A stretch of DNA of 64,000 nucleotides, from contig CBFFRQ010000068.1 of assembly GCA_965644315.1 (NCBI GenBank), forward strand, positions 248,001-312,000, in the 5' to 3' direction. Positions within the stretch are counted from its first letter, which is position 1; every line of letters begins with the position of its first letter. The notes under the pieces were generated by a model. It was given only the letters and a program-made list of their open reading frames with translations. It searched no databases and was not told the origin of the DNA. Source of the stretch: Caecitellus pseudoparvulus. Taxonomy: Eukaryota > Bigyra: Bicosoecida. Shown piece after piece: positions 41,910-52,543 of this stretch. The translations under genes were made by a program, and so were the position numbers.

Positions 41910-43929
41910 TCACTCCAGTTTCTGCCTCCTACCAGCGCTGCGGCTTCGGCTTGTGCTTGCTTTGGGGCTTGAAGCTGACTGCTTTGCTACTAGGCATCGC
42001 CACCCCTGATCAGGCACAAGGAGAGGGTGCAGCCTCCACTTCCTGGAGTACTGCGCTTCTTGCCCCGCGCAAGCAGCAATGCATGCGTGGCAGGCCCGTG
42101 CGGCAGTCACGCAGGTGCGCAGAGAGTCCCGCACAGACGCCTTGGTCGCGAATGAGAGCAGTCCAAGATGTAAATGTGGTCGCAGTAGGGCAGCAGCTGC
42201 ATAGGACTCAAGCTTCAAGGCACCGTCGTCACCATCTGGCAGCAAGATGTTGATCGAGTCTGCCGCAATGCAGCCCGACTCTGTCCGCAGGACCAGCACC
42301 CATGCTTGTCCAGAGCGCAAGCAAGTGATTGCAGCCTCTGCGGCCTTTTGATCACTCTGTGAAGCCGGAATGGCTGTGCGACAACACTGCATGCCAAACC
42401 AGTGCGGGTTACCCTGGGGTCGCAATGCTGCAAGGGATGCCCCGAGGTTCAACTTCGCGTGGGACAACGGCGTTTGCAGCTGGAGAAGTGACAGCACTTT
42501 GCGGAAGTACCAAACTACGCATGACCAGTTTTGAGCCGGGAAAAGCGACTCCGTCGTGGCGATCTGAATCGGCGACGGTACCAGCGCAGCAAGACCAGCT
42601 GGCGTGTTGTGCTGGCTGGCCGGTGCGTACACTGGAGGGCTGTTCCTCTTTGCCCAACAGCAGAGCAGACCCAGCACTCCACTGAGAGCCCATGCCGCCA
42701 ATGAGTTCAGAAATGCAATCCATTCGGCAGTCCAGCTTGCAATGTGGTCGACCCAGCCAGCCTCCGAGTCGGCCCCCTTTAAGCGAACGTGAAGCCCATG
42801 AGAGTATTCTTGCAGGGCGCCCACAACCCTGCGCTGCTGCGAAGAGGAGTTACCAGCTGCCGTGACTTGAGTTGCATGGTGAACAATGAACACATGGGCC
42901 CCGTCAGACAGGCGGTGGCTCTCCATCTGCACGTGCATGGGCGCGGCTTCCACCTCGCGCTGATGCCCCAATGACACGGCAGCGACCATGTGAGCCAGGA
43001 CGGCATCGAATCTGTTCGCATTCAGTGTCGTGAGTGCAAGAGACGACACGCCGACGTAATTCGCTGCAACGTGGGCCAGCGTCAGCGTCACGAAGGCAGT
43101 CGTGGCCGTCGAAGGGTCTGCCAGAAGGAGAGGAGCGATGTGCCAGCCCACCAGCAGTGCCACGAAGCGAACGGCTGTTTCCTGTGTGCTCTCCTTGGCT
43201 GCCACATCACTGAGATTGGTGCCCCCCGAGGGCCCGGCAAAGTGCTGGGAAATGACGCCGCGGGTGCACCCTGCCGCGACGCCGCAGAGCGCCTTGCACA
43301 AGGAGGACACGCAGAGGATGGGCAGGAACCAGTCCTTCCCCAGCGCAGGCGCGAGGAATTCGAGGGACAGAGCGATATCGTTGATGATGTCTGCGAAAAG
43401 GCGCCAGGTCTTGACATCCAGATCGAACCTCGAGCTGCCCCATGTTGAGAAGGCCAGGCTGCCGAGCATGCCGGCGCCGTCCCGCACGATCCAATTCAGA
43501 GTGGCTGCCAAAGCGGTTGCCGAGGCATTGCCCACACCTATACCCTCCATGAGACTATGTGTAGTCAGCATGTCTCTCAGGTAGCTGCATACTGCGTTGG
43601 GGGCTCGCAGCTAGTGCGGCACAGTGCAGTGTGAGTGGCGGATGCCAGCACTCACTTGCCTGCGCGCTGTCGCAGAGCTGGAAGCGAGTATACTCAGGCG
43701 AGACAGACGAAGGAAATCCTGCCGGAAGGAAGGTGATGCAGATCACTCCAAACATCGCCTCCCATGCCTCAGCGATCAGTGACAGTCCCAGGTGTCTGCC
43801 AGCGTTTCGAGCTGAAACTCCGTCTGTCTGGCTCTCGACCATGCCGCTCCCAAGCGAGACAGCATGAATATTCCGCTCCATCCTACACAACCATGAATAT
43901 GATGAAGAAATGCAAGGTCGGAGCGCCAT
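41910..43929 (-). CDS. RUS-family (DUF647) membrane protein
   Basis: Exons 43929-43656 and 43591-41910 over a 64-nt intron; 651 residues. Family stretches: LPAGFPSSVSPEYTRFQL, then across the splice QAICSYLRDMLTTHS, DGAGMLGSLAFSTW, LFADIINDIALSLEFLAP and NLSDVAAKESTQET. RUS1/RUS2 in plants are linked to UV-B responses and vitamin B6/auxin; the animal member is RUSF1. Biochemical function is not known. About 350 residues follow the DUF647 part and hold one further clear hydrophobic helix near 42650. The exact start is not certain, as the first 50 residues are not conserved. Confidence 0.88.
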
Positions 43930-44128
43930 GCTTTGCAGCGGATTAGTTCGCTTTGGTTTTACTTTGCGACAGTGGTCTGCGTCAAGCCAGAGCTCACGCG
44001 TTTGGTGCTGTCTAGGACTGGCGCTGGCCTGGCCACCCAGGAATCGCTGCGATCAACAAGAAGCTCAAGCCCAGACCAAGAGGGACCAGTGCGGGCCTTA
44101 TGCATCGAACCTTTCATTTCCTTTGCCG

Positions 44129-46142
44129 TCATACCTGGGCAGCTCTGCCAGCTCCTGGCACAAGGCCTCGCAGATGAGCAGGGGCAGCAGCGACTGCAGC
44201 TCGTTGCTGAAGTGGCCACTCGGCCGCGACGATGTGCTCATCAAATGGAATCCTAACCCTGCCTCGCAAGCAGCAGAGGCACAACTGGCATGCAGGTAGG
44301 TGACCCTCGGGGGTAAAGGGTGTCTTGGATGCGCGAAGACGCTTGCACCGCGAGCGTGAGGCAAGCAGCACAAACGCAGCTGTGAGAAGCAGCCAGCCTG
44401 TAAACACCACGTACCAATTCGACTGTCCAGAGAACCCAGCCTCTGACGCATCCCAGCCAGCATCTATGGCAGTGCAAGCCTGCACAGCAGGCAACGCCCA
44501 CACTCCAAGTCCGGCGAAGATCAGCGCGAAGGCAATTGGGACACACACCACCGCTTTGTGCCATCCCCGATGCTCGTAGAACTGATTATTTTCGGCGATC
44601 ACCATGCTAGTGAGAACCCCGGCATGAACCGCCCCGCAGAGGCAAATGAGACCCCACAAAATGAAGAACGGGATGGGCACCAAGCACGCACTGCCCTCCA
44701 TGGCGCCATCAGCCCACAGCCCCGCCAACAACCAAAATGTGAACTGCAAGCAATTCAAAGAGAATGCCACACAGCGACCAAACCACCATTCCATTGGTGG
44801 CCAAATAAGTAAATCGTGGGAAATCGCTTCAGGAATGAAATGGCCAGTTGCATGCATGCCGAGCGATGCCAGCATCCACGGCAGCAACGCCACGCTCCAC
44901 GACATCTCCCCCCCCACCACCCCGCTCGTCTTCAACGTCACCAGCACAATGCCCAGCATCGACAACAACGGCACCACATTCAACACCCCGCATGCCGCCC
45001 ACTGGTTCCCATGCAAGCCGCAGTACACTCGACCTCGCTTTGCGGACATGGCCGACGCCATCGCCGACCCAGGCAGACTGTCACGCACAGACTGCCGCAG
45101 CCACCGGCACCACCTCCGCTCACGGCAGCAACAACACGCACTGGCCACCAGGTCAGACCCAGGGTCGCTCAACAGCACCGTGCACGACAGGCACAGGCCC
45201 AGCCACACACTCCCCACCATCCCCAACGCGAAGCCACCCACCACCCACCACCCATCTGCGCCCATCCCCAGGTCCCCCTCCAGCTGCGCAGCCGTCAGCA
45301 TCAGCAAGATGAACAGTCCAGTCACCATGCACACAGCTGGCACGTAGTGTACAAACGCCTCCAGAGGGCCCGACACACACGCCGCACACCGCAGCTCCCC
45401 CGGCACTTCCCTCCGTCGTTCCTTCTCCGCCTCTCTCGCTTGGCGCTGGGCGGCACGCTGCTGCACCTCCTCGACGTACAGTGCGCGGAAGTCCCGGGCT
45501 GCTGCGGCGGGTGCGTGACCGAGGCGTTCCGCCAGCTCAGCAGAGGCGTCACGGTGCAGCTGCAGCTGCTCGTGAACACTCGGGGAAGAGGGCGGGGTTT
45601 CTGCTCGGCCCACAATGTCTGGTTCGATGCCCTCCTGTTCGAGTGACTCTGCTCGTCGTGCTGCTGCTGCACCCGTTGCTGCATCCTCGCGCATCGCATC
45701 AGGAAGCCCGCACCCCAACGGGTCCTCCGCAGCTGACCGCATGGGCCCCGCTGAGGGCCGCGCGGAGGGGAACGCCTGACCACGGAAGTCACGACGCCAC
45801 TGCACTTCCCAGTACACTTTGTCGTCCGTGAGCGACGGCAGGGCGCGGCATGTGCTGGACAGCGCTACCTGCGAGAAATGCAGCACAATGTTGAGGGTGG
45901 GGTGGCGAGGAGTCAACGCTCGATAATCCACTCACAGCGTCAACTGGCCTCATGCAATCTCTTAAATCCCCCAGCAGCTCTGCGATCCGCAGGGCGGCGT
46001 CCCTTCATGCCATCGAGCACGCGACAAGGCAAGCACTACATGCGGAAATAGTCTCACTCTTTGGCAAGTACAACAATGCACACTCGCCCTCCACCTCTTC
46101 GACCACCGAACCACCCAGCTCGATGTCAACCATGTCGGCCAT
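44129..46142 (-). CDS. F-box protein with eight membrane helices, copy A
   Basis: Exons 46142-46058, 45979-45936 and 45868-44129; introns of 78 and 67 nt; 622 residues. The F-box is built from all three exons: LPK, then KLLGDLRDCMRPVDA, then VALSSTCRALPSLTDDKVYW. A variable linker with a coiled segment (RDFRALYVEEVQQRAAQR) follows, then eight hydrophobic helices (first HYVPAVCMVTGLFILLML, last VVFTGWLLLTAAFVLLA) with a Cys-rich cytosolic loop (CCCCRERRWCRW). F-box proteins recruit substrates to SCF ubiquitin ligases; here the substrate part would be membrane embedded. Copy B lies 10 kb away in opposite orientation with the same exon plan. Confidence 0.8.
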
Positions 46143-46544
46143 GATGGTGACCCCTTGTGAACGAGAGTGTGCACTGTGCTTCACTGGGAGCCCGGGCTGG
46201 GGCAAGCAGATGAGCGGTTGCCGGTTCTGCGGCTGTTGCACCGGCAAGGAGTACAGGACTCGACAGAGAGAACGGGAGGCCAAATCGGAACTGTGGTGGC
46301 AACCAATGGCGCACTATATTGTATGCCTCTGTTTGATTTGGTTGTGACGTTTTCTTGTCCCAAGCTGGGGCGCCGTTTTGGGGGGGGGGCTGCTTTGTGC
46401 TCTGGCGCGACCCGCGAAAAGCGAGCCAGGACTGCTCCAAGCTGGCACCGCACGGCCGCCCCCAAAGCACGAACTCGCCACGCAACGCTTTGCAGCCAAA
46501 CTCGGTGCATTGCATCACATCAAGATAAACAATATACACGCTCA
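46143..46544. other. Intergenic region
   Basis: 402 bases between F-box copy A and the b561 gene, both on the minus strand. Contains a run of 10 G near 46380. No supported gene. Confidence 0.45.
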
Positions 46545-49380
46545 TCAATGCCGCTGCAACGGGTTGAAGCGCACGACCTCTGAGCCTCGACGGCGCTCGT
46601 CTTTTGTGGCAAGTGCTCCAGAGCCACCTCCGGCCTGCACCACCCTGCCTCGCAAAGTAGACGTGTGGGTCTGGGCAGGGATCTTCATGGGTGTTTTTTG
46701 GCCGCTGCTGGAGGCCTTTGAGTGCTGAGAAGACACCAGGCACCACTGCACGGCAGTGCCCAACACCAAAGCAAGCGCCAACGTGCCTACCGGGATCACG
46801 ACAGGGAGCACCCCCTGCAAGCCAAACGCCACGTACCCAAGTACAAGGCTGGCCCAGGCCATGACCATCAAGACAATGGCACAGTACCTGTGTGCCATCT
46901 CCCACACATTGCGCAGGAGAGCATTGCCAGCGTTGACATCCGGCTCAGCCACAACGTCCACTGCCACGGCACCTGGCACAGCAGACTTGGCCTTGGCCTT
47001 GGCAGGCTTGAAGAGGGCCCAGCCAACTTGCACTAAGGAGACTGCGTAGACGATGACCCCAATGATCGAGTGGGTAGTTGCGAAGGCTGCCCCAGACAGG
47101 AACAGCGCCAACACAAAGGCCACTGCCGAGACGCCAGCGGCGAATACTTGTGCCCACCAGTGGTACGTGTACCAGAGGCCCTTGGGCAATGCTGCCGCAG
47201 GCCGGGAAGGGTCCTTGAACTTCGCATCATGGTTCGAGCAGCAGCCCCGGCGGCGCTTCTCGGGGTTCAACGCAAGGGCGAAGAAGACTCCCAGCGGCAC
47301 CAACAAGCCCCATGCCACCGTCATGAGCACACCGTGCACCAGGTACAGCGGGTCCTTGGAGCTGGCAGAGAAAGATCCCGTGAGCAAGTTCACGCTGCCA
47401 CCACCACGGCGGTTAGCTCCGTGGTTGGTCAGGCCCGTCTCGCCGGACTGTCCGTGCGCCCACATGATGATGATGCTGCTGCCAGCTCGCACACTGGGAA
47501 GCAGGTCAGCATCTTCTGCATCGGCTGCCGACAGAGGGTGGGCAAAGCGCAGCACTGTCTGCCCTGCTGCTCCTTCGGCTGCACCCGTCACGATGCTGGC
47601 GCTGGCTCCGATGTCCTGCACGGTGTCCTCACGCACGCCAGACATAGATCGGGCGGACAGCACAAGGTCCACGACTCGAGCCGAGCCAGGGTACCCTGCC
47701 ACGGCGTCAGCACCCACCATGTTGAACGTGGAGCTGAATGCGACGGAGGCCCATGCGTTCTCCACAGGTACTCGGGCCTCCACCAGCAGCAGGGCCCCTT
47801 GAGTCACTTCGCCTGTGCTGCGAATGCACGTGCCATCGGCATCCACGACACTCCACAAGATGACCACGCCCCCCCCCGCGTCCACCTGAAACGCGTGGTC
47901 AGCTTGTCCACTTGCGCAGCCATTGGGTTGTGTCACTGTTGGGTCCTGTGCCGAGTACACGATGTTGTCAGGCGCTCGTGCGTTTGCAGTCGGCTCCAGC
48001 GCGCTCGTCACTGAGCCAGAGTACAGTGCGCTGCCGGGCATGGCTGCCAAGGCGGCCAAGGCCTCGGCCAAGTCTACCGTGGACTGGAATGTCGACGTGT
48101 CGGTGGTCAGCGTGGAGTCTCGTGAGCCTGTGAGGACGATGGTGGCATTGAAGCCTGCCGCCGCACTGCCTCCCACATCCATCACGTGCACGCGTGTGGA
48201 GGTGGAGGGCAAGCCGAGGGCTGTCCGCACGTCGTCTCGTAGCAAATCTTCCCACGCTGCACGCTCTGCAGAGCCTGGCGCACCCACCCGCTCAGCAATG
48301 GAGCCTACAAATACCAGGGGAACCAGGGCGACTCCTGTTGGCACCAGGTCACACGTGGCGGCTCCTTGGCTGGGAGGAGTGAACGCCGCGGCGCAGGTGG
48401 AGCAGGTGGGCCCACCAAACCCTACGTTGCACTTGCACGTCGCAGAGCCACCCACCACGACACATTGGCCGTTGGGGACAGCGCAAGGCGGGAAGCATGC
48501 CGCAGGGGTGGGGGAGGGGGACATGGAAGGCGTGGTGGCGGCGCTGGGCGTAGCTCCCGGCGTGCCAGCAGGAGTCGCGCCCACAGACACGCTAGCGGAT
48601 GGGGACGGCGTGGGCGATGGGGTGCCCTGGGGTGAGCCTGAAGGTGAGGGAGCTGCCTGCTCCATGAGCGACTTCTGGGCCACGTAGTACGTGCTCTTGA
48701 CGCGCACCAGAGCTGCCCACAGTCGAACCTGGCCGTGCCCCGCCGCCGGCGCCGTCCATTGCATGGAGGAGGTGGCCTTGGTGGCAGCAGAGCTGTGCAC
48801 GACGCCGTTGCAGCCGGTCTGCTTGCGCAGGCCCTGAGCGGCAAGGCCTGTAGACGACCACGTGCCTAGGCGCGTGTTCATGGATGTGCCTGCGAAGGAA
48901 GGGAAGGGAAGTGCATAGCGTCGGCGAGGAGGGGAGCGTGAAGAGGCGCGCGCAGCCGCACCCTGGAAGGCGTATGCCAGCAGTCCCCGGTAGTCCGCTG
49001 CGCCGCCTTGCTTGTTCACTGTCACTGTGTATGTCGCGCCGGGAGTGTAGGACAAGCCTGCTGGCTGCCCAGAGCTGGTCTCGGTGATGTCCAAGACGTA
49101 GTCACTGTTGATGTAAGGATCGGACCCGGAGCTGTAGTCGATGCTGTTCAAGGGGCTGTGGTTTGGTGCCAGGATGCACTGGTTGTACCCTGCGCGGGGG
49201 AGGCGAGCTGCGTGCTTCGCCGCCAGCGGATTGGTCGCTGTGGCACTCCAACTCACCAGTACTGTAGGAAGCGGCCCTGGTCGCCAAGAGCCCCAGCATC
49301 AGTGCCTTGAGTACTCCGAAAGATGTACCTCTTTGAACACGCCCGCATGGTGTCGCCATGCAGCTTCCTCTGCCCGCCAT
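46545..49380 (-). CDS. Reeler-EGF-DOMON-cytochrome b561 membrane reductase
   Basis: Exons 49380-49257, 49189-48962 and 48889-46545; introns of 67 and 72 nt; 898 residues. Order: signal peptide (exon 1), Reeler domain (SYTPGATYTV, YRGLLAYAFQ, MQWTAPAAGHG), a Pro/Ser/Thr stalk, an EGF-like module (CVVVGGSATCKCNVGFGG), a strand-rich SEA- or propeller-like region, DOMON (VVILWSVVD...IIIMWAHG) and cytochrome b561. The four haem-binding His are seen in YLVHGVLM, YTYHWWAQ, FATTHSIIG and EMAHRYCA. The family moves electrons across a membrane from ascorbate to ferric iron or another acceptor (FRRS1/CYBDOM type). The 72-nt intron has no stop and keeps the frame. The tail after helix six is basic. Confidence 0.9.
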
Positions 49381-49725
49381 GCCCAGAGTGTGGCAGTGGC
49401 AGCAAGCACTTCAGTGCAGCTCTGCACTCTCCGCTCTGCAATGGGGAGCAGGAGGCAACAGAAGGCGGCATGCAGTGAGGGGAATCCGAATCATGTGTAG
49501 AAGGTGCGTGTAAGGCCAAGCAGTTTGCGTGTTTTTTTCCCAGGCGTTGCGATTGCACTGCTTCCGACTTGGCCGTGAGGTGGTGCATTCAGCGCCCAGC
49601 AAAGCCTGCTCAGACTCGGACACCTCGTCGGCTCACCCAAATCAAACGCATCATACACTCGCCCTCATGGCCACCAGATCATCCATCGAGCCCCCCAGTG
49701 TCCTGGATCCTCATCGAAAGCCACC
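49381..49725. other. Divergent intergenic region
   Basis: 345 bases between the b561 gene (minus) and the FKBP gene (plus); no gene seen. Both products enter the secretory pathway, and this is the only place for their promoters. Confidence 0.45.
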
Positions 49726-50307
49726 ATGCGTGTTTTCAGCTTCCTGCTGGCTCTGGCAGTCGCCACCGTGGCCCTCTTCGCCCCTGCGGAGGCCAAAGAG
49801 AACCTCCCTGCGCACGCCAAGCTGCGCATTGGCGTGAAGCACCGCCCTGATGACTGCCCCCGCCGCTCCAAGAAGGGCGACAAGCTCAGCATGCACTACA
49901 CGGTACGCCACGTGGGCGGGGCGGAAATTGACAGCGCTCACCACGCCGGGTGCGCCATCTGCCACCCCCCACAGGGCACGCTGTACACTGATGGCAGCAA
50001 GTTTGACAGCTCGGTGGATCGTGGCACCCCCTTTGATTTCACGCTGGGTGCTGGCCAGGTGATCAAGGGCTGGGACCAAGGTGTGTGCAATGGCGCGAGC
50101 GACTGCGTGCTGGCGCACCACGCCCCCCCCCCGCACGCCCGCACTTCTGCAGGCCTGACGAACATGTGCATTGGCGAGAAGCGCAAGCTGACCATTCCCT
50201 CTGGCCTGGGATATGGCTCCGCCGGTGCGGGCGGAAAGATCCCCGGCGGGGCCACCCTGGTGTTTGAGGTGGAGCTGCTGGACATCAAGAACGAGGAGGA
50301 GCTGTGA
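49726..50307 (+). CDS. FKBP2: ER-lumenal FKBP-type peptidyl-prolyl isomerase
   Basis: Exons 49726-49902, 49975-50080 and 50153-50307, two introns of exactly 72 nt each, 145 residues. A signal peptide ([19 protein letters not shown]) precedes a full FKBP domain: [22 protein letters not shown], then [44 protein letters not shown] and [12 protein letters not shown]. Active-site aromatic and Asp residues are in place. The end EEEL resembles the xxEL ER-retention signals of FKBP2. Both introns are free of stops in frame, so an unspliced message would encode a longer protein with inserts inside the active-site fold; homology requires their removal. It stops 28 nt before the opposing gene. Confidence 0.93.
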   Translation: MRVFSFLLALAVATVALFAPAEAKENLPAHAKLRIGVKHRPDDCPRRSKKGDKLSMHYTVRHVGGAEIDSAHHAGCAICHPPQGTLYTDGSKFDSSVDRGTPFDFTLGAGQVIKGWDQGVCNGASDCVLAHHAPPPHARTSAGLTNMCIGEKRKLTIPSGLGYGSAGAGGKIPGGATLVFEVELLDIKNEEEL

Positions 50308-50335
50308 AAGTGAATTCAATGCACATCCATAGCAC

Positions 50336-51096
50336 CTACACGTGGCGCACTGTCCGGGTGGTGGTAGTAGTGGACTTGTACACGGACATGCCGGCCGCTG
50401 GGTTGCTGGTGCCGTGAGAGCTGGCACCGCTGGAAGCGCCTCCTCCGCAGCAGGAGCAGGCGCACGACACGCCGCAGGCCTGCAGGAGGGGGTATGGGTA
50501 CGGCATGTTGCCGACACAGTGCAGGATAAGATAGGTGATTGCGGTAATGAGGACCAGCAGGCTGAGAATGAACATCGCAAGGGTGGTGCCGGCAGGGTTG
50601 TTGTAGCAGAGGGCACCGAGGCTGTGCAGGGCAAGGCAATCATGCGACAGTCGAAAGGAGAGGTGCACCAGTTGTCGCCCAACGCACTACAGCAAGAACA
50701 GGCCTTTGCCCATGTAGCTTCGCGTGTAGAAGGGGAACCAGATGTCAATGAAGCTGTGAGGTGCTCAGCCACGTCGCTGTGCGACGGGGGTGCAGAGCAA
50801 GTGGAGCCCAGCGCGTCACGCACGGAACCCATGCCAGAGCCATGGTGATGATCATGATGCCAAAAATTCTGGAGGGCGCGGGGCAGAGAGGGGCGTGCAT
50901 GCGCTCGCAAGCGGCGGCTGCCGGCGGGGTGGCTCTCTCACAGCAGGAAGGCACCCAAGATGAACGAAATCACGGCGCCCTGGAGGCCAAAGAGAAAGGG
51001 GAACAGGCCACAGATGAAGACGAAGATGCCAGCCAGCAGGTCCAGCACACCCAGCACGATGCTGCAATCACACGAGCAGGAGACACGCCCAGACAT
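50336..51096 (-). CDS. COPI-associated (TVP15-like) four-helix membrane protein, copy 1
   Basis: Exons 51096-50942, 50868-50824, 50753-50691 and 50621-50336; introns of 73, 70 and 69 nt; 182 residues. The N-terminus is Cys-rich (SCSCDC), then helices GVLDLLAGIFVFICGLF, GAVISFILGAFLLIFGIMII, the signature FYTRSYMGKGLFLLLGAL, and a last helix FILSLLVLITAITYLIL. The order and the FY-x-R-x-x-GKGL motif fit the COPI-associated family (Golgi membrane, TVP15). The C-terminus has a Cys cluster (CACSCC), possibly palmitoylated. The same four-exon plan as the neighbour, with an identical 45-nt second exon, shows tandem duplication. Confidence 0.65.
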
Positions 51097-51323
51097 GGCT
51101 AGCGTGCAGTTCCCGCTCTGGCTCTGGCAGGTTCGTGGGCACCCGCCAGTTCACCACGTGCACTGCGAGCCCGAGGCGCGCAGCGGGGCTTGGGGCAGTG
51201 CTCTACTGCTTTGCAGTTCATAGGACAGCAGCCCAGCCAGCGTTCACCCATTGCACGTGCATTTTGCGGGGTACGTGCAAGTGGTGTGCGAGGCTCGCAG
51301 CCACAGATTACGCAGCCGCTGCC

Positions 51324-52127
51324 TTATGCCTTGGGAGCCACAGCAGAGCCCCCGCCACTCCCTGACGTGTTCACCTCCGCGCCGCAGCAGAAGTTGCAGG
51401 AGCAGTTGACGCCGCAGAGGGAGAGGAGGGGAACAGTCTTGACCTCCTGCCCCACGCAGTGCAGGATCATGTACGTGACGGCGGTGATGAGGACGATGAG
51501 GCTCAAAATGAAGCCAAAGACGAGGCCGCCAACTGGAGGCACAAACACGAGCGCGCCCAGGCTGCGAGCAAGCAGGCAGAGAGCAGCGTGCCGTCGTGCG
51601 TCGGCAGTGAAATAGCACAACGGCCATCGCCGGCGCCAGGGGCGATGGGCACGCACAAGAGAAACCACAGGCCCTTTCCGAGCAAGGATCGGGTGTAGAA
51701 TGGGAACCACGTGTCAACGAAGCTGCAGGGGGGGTGCGAAGTGCGTGGACAGGTCGAGGGCCAGGCGTCACCAACTGCCGCCTTGCCAGCCGCAAGCTGC
51801 TTGCGGCACGAGCGCAGAGCAGGCGCAGCGCAGCACTCACGGCATCCAGGCCAGTGCCATGATGATGATGAGCACGCCAAATGTTCTGCGTTGGGGGCAG
51901 GTGGCGGACAACGTGGGGGCCGCCGTCGCGACATGTTCCAGCCTGCCAACGGGCAGCAGCAGACGTGCAAACCTAACGCACGTCATGAAAAACGCGATGA
52001 TGAAGCCGCGCACGCTGAAGAAGGTGAAGATGGGAAGCAGACCTGAGAGAGCGACCAAAATGCCCGTCAAAAGATCCAGGATGGAGAAGAGCACCCCGCA
52101 GTTGCAGGAGCAGGAAGCAGAAGCCAT
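51324..52127 (-). CDS. COPI-associated (TVP15-like) four-helix membrane protein, copy 2
   Basis: Exons 52127-51982, 51885-51841, 51722-51657 and 51561-51324; introns of 96, 118 and 95 nt; 164 residues. It parallels copy 1: MASASCSCNCG, GLLPIFTFF, then VLIIIMALAWMPF, FYTRSLLGKGLWFLFLGAL, FILSLIVLITAVTYMILHCVG and a Cys-rich tail (CSCNFCCG). Helices and the GKGL motif are conserved, while loops and the terminal tail differ. Likely a Golgi or endosomal membrane protein; the family's exact role is poorly defined. Confidence 0.65.
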
Positions 52128-52543
52128 GGTCGACGTGTGGCGTGGAGGCAGGCGGGCACTTTTCGACGTGCAGACGGCGTGAGACAGGTCAAAGGACGGT
52201 TGGTTCTTACTGTGGCGGAATGGGTGGGGACAAAGAGTTAGAGGGGAGTTATTGAGCACTCGTGTGCAGTGCGTGGCCACCACTGTAGCGGGTGGGACCC
52301 CCCCCCCTGGCTCCAAGCGGCAGCGGAAATTGCGCGCCTGTCGCAGCCACCGCCTGGTTGATCTGGCGAAGCACTGAAGGCCGGCGTGCACCGAGCAGCA
52401 AACACCCGAACACCATAACATAGCAAACACAGTGTCATTAACTGACAACGACCAAGTGTTTTTCCTGCCACTCTTGCCACCAAAGGCGGGGTGATGCTGC
52501 AAACGCTCACATCGCTCGCCACGCCCACCACGCCAACATCAAC
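52128..52543. other. Divergent intergenic region
   Basis: 416 bases between copy 2 of the COPI-associated genes (minus) and the acid phosphatase gene (plus). No gene seen; includes a short run of C near 52299. Confidence 0.45.

Noticed and set aside
47070-48014. Plus-strand frame of 314 codons opposite the b561 gene
   Set aside because: No domain, no start context; the minus strand encodes DOMON and b561.
49189-49256. Apparent GTG start of the b561 frame at 49256, and that of the lectin frame at 58827
   Set aside because: These GTGs are the first bases of GTGAG splice donors; the true starts are signal-peptide exons upstream.
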